From Cololabis saira (lineage: Eukaryota > Chordata > Actinopteri > Beloniformes > Belonidae), in NCBI RefSeq assembly GCF_033807715.1, contig NC_084590.1, forward strand, positions 2,550,001-2,614,000: a DNA stretch of 64,000 nt, written 5' to 3'. Made by a program: the position numbers and the translations under genes. Below, piece after piece: positions 10,980 through 21,767 of this stretch. A model generated the notes under the pieces. The model was not told where the DNA came from. It saw nothing but the letters and a program-made list of their open reading frames with translations, and ran no database searches. The stretch's first letter is position 1; every line of letters begins with the position of its first letter.

Positions 10980-11335
10980 CTGCAGGCCAACCCTCGCCCC
11001 CCCAGGGAGCAGGCTAATCCCTGCAGAACCCTTGCCCCCCCAGGGAGCAGGCCCTGCAGAACCCTCGCCCCCCAGGGAGCAGGCTAATCCCTGCAGAACC
11101 CTCGCCCCCCAGGGAGCAGGCTAATCCCTGCAGAACCCTCGCCCCCCAGGGAGCAGGCTAATCCCTGCAGGCCAACCCTCGCCCCCCAGGGAGCAGGCTA
11201 ATCCCTGCAGAACCCTCGCCCCCCAGGGAGCAGGCTAATCCCTGCAGGCCAACCCTCGCCCCCCAGGGAGCAGGCTAATCCCTGCAGGCCAACCCTCGCC
11301 CCCCAGGGAGCAGGCTAATCCCTGCAGAACCCCCA
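10980..11335 (+). repeat. 37-bp minisatellite, about 9 copies
   Basis: Unit: CCCTGCAGAACCCTCG, then CCCCCCAGGGAGCAGGCTAAT, with AGAACCC alternating with AGGCCAACCC. Lies just past the USP32 poly(A) signal. GC-rich and C-run rich on the plus strand. Confidence 0.93.
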
Positions 11336-12264
11336 CCCTCACCCCCACCCTGCAGTAGTTCCCACTAGTGGCTCCACATCAGGAGCAAATCACACACATG
11401 GTATGACTTTGGGATGACTTTGTCATCCATGATTTTAACAGTAATTTAACAGATTTTAACTCTTTATTTATTTAGCAACTTGAAATACTCAAAGATTGAA
11501 AGATTTCAACAATAATCGCGCGATCAAAGTCAGAGCAGTAGAGGTTTATTGTTTGTCAAAGCCCCGTGATGCAGAATGCAGCCCAGCAGATTTGTGGGTA
11601 ATATTTGTCTGGATGATGAGCTGTACAGCTGGATTCTCAACTGGACACTTGAATTAGTGAAGTGATTGTGTCAGGACGAAGGGCTTTGGTGTGATCCATG
11701 TCAGAGAGCAGAACAGCAGCAGTGATGACATGGAGGCCTCATGATGCCGGCAGTCTTGTGCTGTCGTTGACACTCAATTTTAAAACAAAGAAAATAAATG
11801 ACTAAGAGCTGCTACATGTTGCCCACATACTAATGATGGTTTTAGTAAATTTCCGCCCCACTGAGATCAGACAGAGATGTCCCCGGTTGGTCCAGGTGAT
11901 TCACCAGTAAAGGGCTGAGCTCAGCCTTCAGCGCGCTAACACGTCACCATACGGAGCAAAGCTCCCTCCACGGTGACGGAGGCAGATCTGCTGGCAGCAT
12001 TAGTGTCTAGTGTATCAGGAAGTCCAGGCTCTCTGCAGCGTTTCTGCAGCTTCTGTGTTTAAGTATCTTGTCCTGTCTGACGACGGCAGTGTTAAAAACG
12101 TGCAGCATGCCACCGTAGAAAGAGATGTGTGGACTTTCTGGAACAGAGGTTTCCAGCAGGAAATCAGTCATTGGTGTGTCTTTCATTTGGAAAAGGTTTT
12201 GTTTTGGGTAAATCTACACTTGTGGAAAACCTCAACCAGGCTGAAGTTGGAACCCCCACGTAGA
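11336..12264. other. Intergenic, nothing recognised
   Basis: No exon, RNA gene or known repeat family could be supported. An open frame starting at 12010 only becomes long by running into the repeat at 12265 and has no recognisable domain. Confidence 0.5.
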
Positions 12265-12690
12265 GACCGGCTGCGGCAGCTCCGGCTGCGGAGGCTCTGG
12301 CTCCGGCTGCGGAGGCTCTGGCTCCGGCTGCGGCAGCTCCGGCTGCGGCAGCTCCGGCCGCGGCAGCTGCGGCTGCAGCTCCGGCTGCGGCAGCTCTGGC
12401 TGCGGCAGCTCCGGCTCCGGCAGCTCCAGCTGCTCCGGCTGCGGCGGCTTTGGCTGCAGGAGCTCCGGCTGCAGCTCTGGCTGCGGCGGCTCCGGGTGCG
12501 GCGGCTGCGGCTGCTCCGGCGGCTTTGGCTGCAGCAGCTTCGGCTGCAGCTCTGGCTGCGGCAGCTCCGGCTGCTGCGGCTCTGGCTGCGGCAGCTCCGG
12601 CTGCTGCGGCTTCGGCTGCGGCGGCTTCGGCAGCTTCGGCTTCGGTAGCTGTGGCACCTTCGGCAGCTTCGGCTGCGGCGGCTCATCTGG
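12265..12690. repeat. Imperfect GCTCCGGCTGCGG-type tandem repeat
   Basis: Degenerate 6- to 15-bp units built from CGGCTGCGG, CAGCTCCGG and GGCTCTGG. All three frames stay open on both strands (Leu-Arg, Pro-Gln-Pro-Glu or Ser-Arg-Cys runs), which is the mark of a repeat, not a gene. Confidence 0.85.
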
Positions 12691-14415
12691 ACAGGCCTGG
12701 CTGCATCCCAGCACCTACCAGGGGACCCAACATGTGTGCTGTTGCACTTTAATGCGACTCCTCAGCTCTGTTCTGTGCCGGCTGACGTCGCCGCTGAGGT
12801 CTCTTACCCATGTTAGCTGCATGTGTCCTTACGTGCATGAGCCGGCGTGCTGGGGCTGCGTAGCAGCTGGAAACTCCCCCTGAGGGCTCGGCCTCATCAC
12901 TGTGAGAGACGGCAGGCCAGCAGCTCTCAGCTCCCACACCACGTCTGCCTCCTCTTCTGGCTGCTGTATCTGTAAGGAAAAGTGTTGTCATTGGTGTATT
13001 TGGAGAGATGTCTGTCATGAAAAGAAGCCCCGTTTTCATTCTCAGAACGTATGTTTGTTGAACAAATGGCGTGTGCAGATGAGTGCTCTTTAGGATTGCT
13101 TGCTTGGTGTTTAGTTTCCTCCACCTCCCTGCTTTTGCACTGAGCTGTAGATGATTTCCGGTTTGCGTCTGCGTCAGCACGGCTCAAAGGGAAGAGGATA
13201 ACCAGAAACCATCTCTGGAGAAACCAGGGTGGAACTTTGGCTGCAGTTAAAGGTGCAATAGATCTGGATTTGTTTTCTTTTTCTTTCTTTTGGCTATGAA
13301 TGTGCCCTCTGATAACCTGTAGCTAAAACTGTGTTCACCAGATGAATCAATGGTTCAAGTCGGGGTTAATTTCAGCACAAACATTTCAGGAACAAAGATT
13401 TTCTGCCCAGCTGGACTGAGCTGTGGGCCGACAGTGATCCTGTAAAACCCCCGGGGCTGGGGAACCCGGGCTCCGGTGAAGCCCGGGGGCCCCGGTGCAG
13501 CCCCGGGCCCCCGGGGAAGCCCGGACCCCGGTGAAGCCCCGCCCCCAGCTAAGCCCCGCCTCCACGCGTCCAGGACGTCCAGGCAGAGCCACCTACTACT
13601 GAGCTGTCTGTCCGTGTTTGTAGCCTCTTTTTATTTAAATTTATTGCTGTTGGATCCAAACCAGACTTGTTAATTTAAAGAACCTTTTTGTAAGTTGTTT
13701 GAAAGAAAGTGACATTGCACTGACATAAAAACGTGTACATAAAATGTGTTTTGTAAATAAGCCAATGGAAACTATGTATTTGAATATGATGTGTACAAAA
13801 TACAGTACTTGTAGTTGTATATGGAGTGATATTGTTGATCTGTAACAAAATACCCAAGCAACAAATTAAATTGTGGAGAAATTAACGTGACACTGATGAA
13901 AGTTTTTATTATTATTGTATCAGCACTGTAGTTTTTTTCTGGTCTGCGCAGAAGAAACTGCTTTATAAATTGACAAACATCATAAGTGGCACTGTAAAGT
14001 TTCATAGGCCTTTCAACTGGGAGACACGATTAGAAATAATCAGGCTATCAGGTAGATGTCACCATCAGCTGTTCATGTCACTATTTAAAGGATAAAAAAA
14101 AGATCAACTGTGATTTATGACAATATAGTACTCATACACACTGATAAAAACAAGCATTATTGACAATGGAATTCTTGGTTTGCCCATCCACCTACTCTGT
14201 CGTTGAAGAATGGGGGAAAAAAGTCAAGGGAGTGTGAAATATACAGCAAACTGTACAGAAAGTGTTGTAAAAGTTTCCTGAACCGTAGCAGCTTTATAGC
14301 GTGTTAGAAGTTAATTTCTGCATCAGTGATACAGCCGGGGCTGCAGACTCTGGGGAGGTGGTTTCACCTCGTTCTGCAGCCGTTTGCTTTCTGCCGTGCT
14401 TGTTCCTGTACCATT
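12691..14415. other. Intergenic, no gene seen
   Basis: Mixed-composition DNA with a GC-rich patch of CCCCGG-like repeats at 13440-13570, then AT-rich DNA. No splice-compatible conserved exon was recognised on either strand. Confidence 0.45.
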
Positions 14416-14670
14416 CAGTTTGATTTCTATAGCGTCTAATACAACAGAAGTTGTCTCTAGCATCTTTCCAGAGACCAGAACATAAACATAAACATAAACC
14501 CCCGAGCAATTATTACATAAACAATGGCAGGTAAAAACTCCCATAGTGGGAGAAAAACCTTAAGCCAAACAGTGGCAAGAAAAACTCCCCTTTAGGAGGA
14601 AGAAACCTGGACCAGGACTAGGATCATAAGGGGGTACCCTCCTGCCGAGGGCCACTACAGCGATGACTAT
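14416..14670 (-). mobile_element. L2-type LINE 3' end fragment
   Basis: Reverse complement of the 3' UTR seen at 47540-47765 and 53800-54020. Shared motifs include TATAGCGTCTAATACAACAG, CTTTCCAGAGACC, AATTATTACATAAACA, AAAACTCCC...GTGGGAG and GAAGAAACCTGGACCAGGAC. 5'-truncated, no coding part. Confidence 0.85.
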
Positions 14671-15050
14671 ACACAGTACTCGAGTTGTAAAAATAAATCA
14701 GGGGGGATGGTGGATTTTATCATATGGAGACAGATAATTTGTGCTGAATACAAATAATATAATATATTACAAATAATAGCAGTGACCAAAACACCTGCAG
14801 AAATACTGCAGGAATGACATAGCAGCAGTTAAATGCAGCCTTCTGTAAGCTTTAAATATCCACTGGGATTACATCAAATACATCAAAACACAACAATAAA
14901 AAACACTTTTCTGAACTTATCAATATGACTCTGTCCTTCACAGGATAAGTAACATGGATCACTGCAAAAACTCACAATCTTAACAAGAATATTTGTCTTA
15001 TTTCTAGTTAAAATGTCTCATTTTAGTGAAAAAATCTTTACACTTAAAGG
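14671..15050. other. Intergenic, nothing recognised
   Basis: AT-rich spacer with short direct repeats such as ATAATATAATATATTACAAATAATA. No gene. Confidence 0.5.
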
Positions 15051-15052
15051 GG

Positions 15053-17735
15053 ACCTATTATGATAAACAGGTTTTTTCTTGCTTTACCATATATAAAGTG
15101 GTCTCCCCTCACCCTGCCAACACAGAAAAGATGGAAAGACACGAAATTCTGCAATGTCTGTTCACCCCGCCCGGCTGAATCTTCCAGTGTCATGTGACTT
15201 TTACGAGCCGTTCAGATTTCCATAGGTCTCCTCCGCTGCTGAAACCACAACCAGCTCCGCCTCTGCCATTGTTCAGCAGCAGTGGCTGTTTGAACGAGGT
15301 TACCCGTTCCCTCTTCAGGGAACTAAAGGCTGATTTATGGTTCTGTGTTACACCAATGCAGAGCCTACAGCGTAGGGTACGCGTCGATTTAACGCAGAAC
15401 CGTATGTCAGGCTTTAAGATCCGTTTACACTGTATAACTGAATGAGAGCGTCCGAATATCGCGTTGAGCTGCGTGACATCGGACGCTCTCTGTCCACACT
15501 GAAACCATTAAACTCTCTCTGTCCACACTGAAACCGTTAAACTCTCTCTGTCCACACTGAAACCGTTAAACTCTCTCTGTCCACACTGAAACCGTTAAAC
15601 TCTCTCTGTCCACACTGAAACCGTTAAACGCTCTCTGTCCACACTGAAACCATTAAACTCTCTCTGTCCACACTGAAACCATTAAACTCTCTCTGTCCAC
15701 ACTGAAACCATTAAACTCTCTCTGTCCACACTGAAACCATTAAACTCTCTCTGTCCACTCTGAAACCATTAAACTCTCTCTGTCCACACTGAAACCATTA
15801 AACTCTCTCTGTCCACACTGAAACCGTTAAACTCTCTCTGTCCACACTGAAACCGTTAAACTCTCTCTGTCCACACTGAAACCGTTAAACTCTCTCTGTC
15901 CACACTGAAACCATTAAATGCTCTCTGTCCACACTGAAACCATTAAACTCTCTCTGTCCACACTGAAACCATTAAACTCTCTCTGTCCACTCTGAAACCA
16001 TTAAACTCTCTCTGTCCACACTGAAACCATTAAACTCTCTCTGTCCACACTGAAACCATTAAACTCTCTCTGTCCACACTGAAACCATTAAATGCTCTCT
16101 GTCCACTCTGAAACCGTTAAACTCTCTCTGTCCACACTGAAACCGTTAAACTCTCTCTGTCCACACTGAAACCGTTAAACGCTCTCTGTCCACACTGAAA
16201 CTGTTAAACTCTCTCTGTCCACACTGAAACTGTTAAACTCTCTCTGTCCACACTGAAACTGTTAAACTCCCTGTCCACACTGAAACCATTAAACTCTCTC
16301 TGTCCACACTGAAACCATTAAACTCTCTCTGTCCACACTGAAACTGTTAAACTCTCTGTCCACACTGAAACCATTAAACTCTCTCTGTCCACACTGAAAC
16401 CATTAAACTCTCTCTGTCCACTCTGAAACCATTAAATGCTCTCTGTCCACACTGAAACCATTAAACGCTCTCTGTCCACACTGAAACTGTTAAACTCTCT
16501 CTGTCCACACTGAAACTGTTAAACTCTCTCTGTCCACACTGAAACCATTAAACTCTCTCTGTCCACACTGAAACCATTAAACTCTCTCTGTCCACACTGA
16601 AACCATTAAACTCTCTCTGTCCACACTGAAACCATTAAACGCTCTCTGTCCACACTGAAACTGTTAAACTCTCTCTGTCCACACTGAAACTGTTAAACTC
16701 TCTCTGTCCACACTGAAACTGTTAAACTCTCTGTCCACACTGAAACCATTAAACTCTCTCTGGCCACACTGAAACCATTAAACTCTCTCTGTCCACACTG
16801 AAACCATTAAACTCTCTCTGTCCACACTGAAACCATTAAACTCTCTCTGTCCACTCTGAAACCGTTAAACTCTCTCTGTCCACACTGAAACCGTTAAACG
16901 CTCTCTGTCCACACTGAAACCGTTAAACTCTCTCTGTCCACACTGAAACCGTTAAACTCTCTCTGTCCACACTGAAACCATTAAACTCTCTCTGTCCACA
17001 CTGAAACCATTAAACTCTCTCTGTCCACACTGAAACCATTAAACTCTCTCTGTCCACACTGAAACCATTAAACTCTCTCTGTCCACACTGAAACCATTAA
17101 ATGCTCTCTGTCCACACTGAAACCATTAAACGCTCTCTGTCCACACTGAAACTGTTAAACTCTCTCTGTCCACACTGAAACCATTAAACTCTCTCTGTCC
17201 ACACTGAAACCATTAAATGCTCTCTGTCCACACTGAAACCATTAAACGCTCTCTGTCCACACTGAAACTGTTAAACTCTCTCTGTCCACACTGAAACTGT
17301 TAAACTCTCTCTGTCCACACTGAAACCATTAAACTCTCTCTGTCCACACTGAAACCATTAAACGCTCTCTGTCCACACTGAAACTGTTAAACTCTCTCTG
17401 TCCACACTGAAACGGTTAAACTCGCGGACAGTTAGGACAGTCAAAAATACAGTGAAAATACAGTCAAAAATATAAAGCAATGGAATTTATTTTGTCGCAG
17501 AAGCTTCTCGCATGGGACACGCGCTTGTACTCAGCCGCTGCTCGGCCCGGAGGCTTTGTTCCCTCCCCTGCTACACGTCATTCAGGCAGCCAATCAGCAC
17601 AGAGCCTCATTATCATAGCCCCGCCCCTCAGAATCCCTCATAGAGAAGGATGTTAGAAGCGGTAAAACTAGAGACATGGCCCACAGGCAGAATTTCTGAT
17701 TTATGTAGAAAAACAAGCTTTCGATTAGACTCCCA
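15053..17735. mobile_element. TTAA-type DNA element relics holding a 29-bp array
   Basis: It starts CTTAAAGGGGACCTATTATG, a terminus that recurs at 55775 as TTAAAGGAGACCTATTATGG. Segments 15455-15515 and 17412-17735 match, in reverse complement, one continuous stretch at 55830-56240 (CGTGACATCGGACGCTCTCT..., GTTAAACTCGCGG, AATGGAATTTATTTTGTCG, GCCAATCAGCACAGAGCCTC, AGAGACATGGCCCACAGGC). The left 400 bp (GATTTATGGTTCTGTGTTAC) looks like another, partly overlapping element. No transposase frame. Confidence 0.65.
15485..17424. repeat. 29-bp minisatellite, about 67 copies
   Basis: Unit CTCTCTGTCCACACTGAAA followed by CCATTAAACT, with CCGTTAAA and CTGTTAAA variants, ACGCT/ATGCT variants and a few 27-bp units. 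The corresponding element at 56170-56225 has a single unit, so the array arose inside one copy of the element. Confidence 0.96.
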
Positions 17736-18264
17736 GCAGCACGGCTGCTCCTCCAGGACCATCCATCCCCAATGTGTTAAATGTTTCCTTGCATCACCTG
17801 ATACAAACCAGTGGTTGTCATCAGCTTGGTATCCATGTCTGCACAATTCCTTTAATGACACTTGCAGTGTTGAGCCGTGAGCACGACCGCTGGGCCTTCA
17901 CCTCATCACAGAGACAAGAAATCATCGCGGAAAAAAGCAACAGTACAATGAACTGAAAGGGTTTAACAAGTTCAAAGACTTCACTCTGCAGAGATTTGAT
18001 GTTGGGACTTCATGAAGGCCTCCCATCTTTAGTTTAATTCCCGCCCACTAAAAATGAAACCGTGGTTGGTGGATTTGCCCGTCACTCTCCACACCAACAC
18101 ACACAGCGTGTCCTTCCCCGGGATTGGTGAAGTCCTGACCAATGAATGAGCAGCTAACCGGGCCTTAATACACACAGGCCCTTCTGATTGGATAACAGCT
18201 TTTCAGGACATGAACTTGACAGTGAATTTAATTTTAGAACATAGATGAGAGAAAATCTGTTAAA
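17736..18264. other. Intergenic spacer
   Basis: No exon or named repeat seen. A CCAATGAATGAGCAG/GATTGGATAAC region at 18140-18190 looks like more transposon debris, but no ends were found. Confidence 0.4.
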
Positions 18265-18540
18265 TATATTGTCCATCCATATATTATCTATACCCGCTTT
18301 ATCCTTTTCAGGGTCACAGGGGTCTGCTGGAGCCTATCCCAGCTCATTTCAGGTGAGAGGCAGGGGTTACACCCTGGACAGGTCACCAGTCCATCACAGG
18401 GCCACATATAGACACACAAACCATGCTCACAACCACACTCACACTCACACCTACGGGAAATTTAGATTCATCAATTAACCTAATATGCATATGGACTGTG
18501 GGAGGAAGCCGGAGTACCCGGAGAAAACCCACACAATATA
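18265..18540 (+). mobile_element. Common fish LINE 3'-end repeat fragment
   Basis: Carries TATCTATACCCGCTTTATCC, GGGGTCTGCTGGAGCCTATC, CACCCTGGACAGGTCACCAG, TTAACCTAATATGCATATGG and GACTGTGGGAGGAAGCCGGA. These blocks are a familiar, highly repeated teleost sequence usually placed at non-LTR element 3' ends. The family assignment is from recognition only. Confidence 0.7.
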
Positions 18541-18576
18541 TTGTATTAAATTAAATGAGATATAAATAAATATATA

Positions 18577-18943
18577 CAGGAATGTCTCAGAAAATTAGAA
18601 TATTGTGATAAAGTCCTTTATTTTCTGTAATGCAAAAATGTCATACATTCTGGATTCATTACAAATCAACTGAAATATTGCAAGTCTTTTATTATTCTAA
18701 TATTGCTGATCATGGTTTACAGTTTAAGAAAACTCAAATATCATATCTCAAAAAATTAGAATATTCTGGGAATCTTAATCTTAAACTGTAAACCATAATC
18801 AGCTAAATTAAAATAATAAAAGGCTTGCAATATTTCAGTTGATTTGTAATGAATCCAGAATGTATGACATTTTAGTTTTTTTAATTGCATTACAGAAAAT
18901 AAAGAACTTTATCACAATATTGTAATTTTCTGAGACAGTCCTG
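18577..18943. mobile_element. Palindromic mariner-like MITE, copy 2
   Basis: Same family as 758-1133: it starts CAGGAATGTCTCAGAAAATT, ends CTGAGACAGTCCTG, and is flanked by TA at 18575-18576 and 18944-18945. The two arms pair over most of their length. Confidence 0.88.
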
Positions 18944-18984
18944 TATATATTAGTTCTATAACGTCGACCGATAACGTGTACCAA

Positions 18985-19381
18985 ATTTTATTGATTTTTA
19001 TTGATTTTATTTTATTATTTATTTTATTTATTTATTTTTTCTTGGGGGGGTATTTAGTATTTTAAAGTGACTTCTCAGAATGTTCGAGGGACAGAAGTGA
19101 AAATCCCTTTTTTGCTATCCCCTTACAAATGCATCTTCTTTTTGATTTCTTCTTGATTTATTTATTTATTTGGTATTAGTTTTGGATTGACTGTACATCG
19201 GATTTTGGTTGATGATGTGTTATATTTATTCATTGATTGATTTATTTTTTATTTTTCCTCCACCTCTTTTTCTTTTTTCTCCTTTTTTTATGAAAAGAAA
19301 ATACCCGATTGATACTGTGATGATGTGAATCTTGTATAACTGACTTTATTTCTCTAATAAAAAGTTTAATAACAAAAAAAA
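18985..19381 (+). mobile_element. LINE (L1-like) 3' tail with poly(A)
   Basis: T-rich 3'-UTR-like sequence with CTTGTATAACTGACTTTATT and CTAATAAAAAGTTTAATAAC, ending in an A8 tract. Resembles fish L1 tails; there is no coding part, so this is a severely truncated copy. Confidence 0.5.
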
Positions 19382-19802
19382 CACCTTGCAATGATTTCCA
19401 TTTGGTCGTATTGATCAGGCCTGAAGTTGATCCATATGTAGGTGTGTATATACTATTGACTGCATGTGTATGACTTAAGCTGATCTTACATATGTGTAAG
19501 TATACCAGTATAAAGATACTTGTATGTATATGTATATGTCATTTTTACTATATGTAATTGATATTATATCCAGCTTTGACACAAACACATAAATCCTCAC
19601 AAACACAGGCCCACATGTCCTGTCAGGTTAACCTGCGCTTCAACAACCAGCGCTTCAACAGAAAAACAGACCAGGACGCGTATTTGGCGCCACCGCGTGG
19701 TAGATGTTGCAAATAACAGGTTATGGTGCAAATTATTTTCACTTTCTGTTTTGCTGAAATGCGTAACATATTAGTTCCATATTAACCTTCCACACTTACG
19801 GA

Positions 19803-21696
19803 ATGGACAGTGAAGAAGCGACACGCATCTGCGGACAATGGTAAGTTAACAGTTTTAGTTGTATTATGTTCATTATGTCTTCAGATAGATATACTAAGGT
19901 TTCTTTTTCCAGACAAAGTTCCGACTTCTTACCTTCAAACTGACAGCAAATCACGCTATCTACAGGGAATGTGGGTCAGACTAACAATTCGGAAAAAGTA
20001 GTGATAGTTTTATCTGAGCTGATTTCCAGCAGTATAAACGGTCAGGTGGGGGTATAATAATATAATAATACACATAAACACATAAAAAGCTCCGTGTTCG
20101 AAAAACGAGAGCAAAAGTGAAACAAGCTTCGCGTCTGATCTCCAGGGACGTTGGGAGATTATAAAGGATGCGTTTTATTCCCTCACTTGAGTTTGTGTAA
20201 ACAGTAATACATTGAATTTGAACCTCTCCGATGGTCAAAAACAGTTTGCTATGTTACATATTTGTGTAACAATTCATGTGTTAACATTGTTAACGGCTCA
20301 AACCCGTCCCTTGAAATACAGAATCTTTACGTAAAAACCTGTGTTCCGTATTGAACCAATACGGACATATATTATACTCTTATTTATTGATGTCATAATA
20401 TACAGGTGGAGGTCGGAAAATGTGAATATATTGCAAAACTTCATTCTTAGTAAATTCAACTTAAGGTGAAACAAATATATTATTTCCCACTACATTCAAA
20501 GTGAGATATTTCAAGCCTTTATTTGTTATAATTTTGATGATTATGGCTCACAGTTTATGAAAACCCCAAATAAAAAATCTAAAAAATTAAAATATTTTCT
20601 GAAATCAATAAACAATTCAATCATCAAAATTATAACAAATAAAGGTTTAATGTATCTTGCTTTGCATGTAATGAGACTATGTAATGTATTAGTTTCACCT
20701 TTTAAGTTGAATTATTGAAATAAATTAACTTTTACACCATATTCTACATCTGGGCTGATGTGGACATACCTCACAACACTCCACCTGCTTTTCTGCACTG
20801 TTTAACTGTATATACTGTTCATATCCTGTGTTTATACATATTTTATACGTATCTTTTTGTATTTTTATATATTTTTTATTTCTGACTTTTCAGTCTTTTT
20901 ACCCCTCCCCTACATGTGTGTACTGACGACAAATACGTTTCCCCACCGAGGGAGAAAATAAAGGATATATTATCTTATCTTATCTTACATACATAGCATT
21001 TCAGTTGCTAATGGTTGTCCGTCTGTACAGTCATGCAAGTTCAATGCTATTAAAGCACTTTAAACTTTAAATTAAAGCGTTTTGTTTTTTCATAAATACA
21101 TTTCTAAGCAGTTTAGAAGTTTTGGGGATGTTCCCTTTTTTTGGCTCCTGCGCTGCTGAAATCGGGGTGTCCCTTATTTCTATTTCTGAAAGGTGGCAAC
21201 CCTAGTTAACAACTTCATTATTACACATTTAATTGTAAAATTAGCTGTTAATTACTGTATCGTTAGACATTTCTGCAGCAGTCTATTGCATTTTAGCAGG
21301 TACCAGAGGTGGTTAAAAGAAAACTTCACACACGTCTTCTCTTGGGCGGGAACTCTCTCACAGATTCATTATTCTTGCGCATGCTCAGAACAACGTCATG
21401 TCACCCCACCATGCACTTAGTTAGCCCAACATGGCTTTGCAACTGGTATACACTATTATCAAATATACAGTGGGCAAAAAAGTATTTAGTCAGCCACCAA
21501 TTGTCCCACTTAAAACGATGAGAGGCCTGTAATTTCCATCATAGGTAACTTCAACTATCAGAGACAGAATGGGGGGAAAGAATCCAGGAAATCACATTGT
21601 AGGATTTGACTGAATGAATTGGTAAATTCCTGGGTAGAATAAGTATTTGGTCTCCTACAAAAAAGCAAAATTTCTGGTTTCACAGACCTGTAACTT

Positions 21697-21767
<71 letters not shown>

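Noticed and set aside
12010..12752. Leu/Arg-, Ser/Arg-, Pro/Gln- and Ala-rich frames over the GC-rich repeat
   Set aside because: All frames of both strands are open at once; this is low-complexity DNA.
15485..17424. CRISPR-like array
   Set aside because: Units are directly adjacent with no unique spacers, in a vertebrate genome and within a transposon. The same applies to the other arrays in the window.
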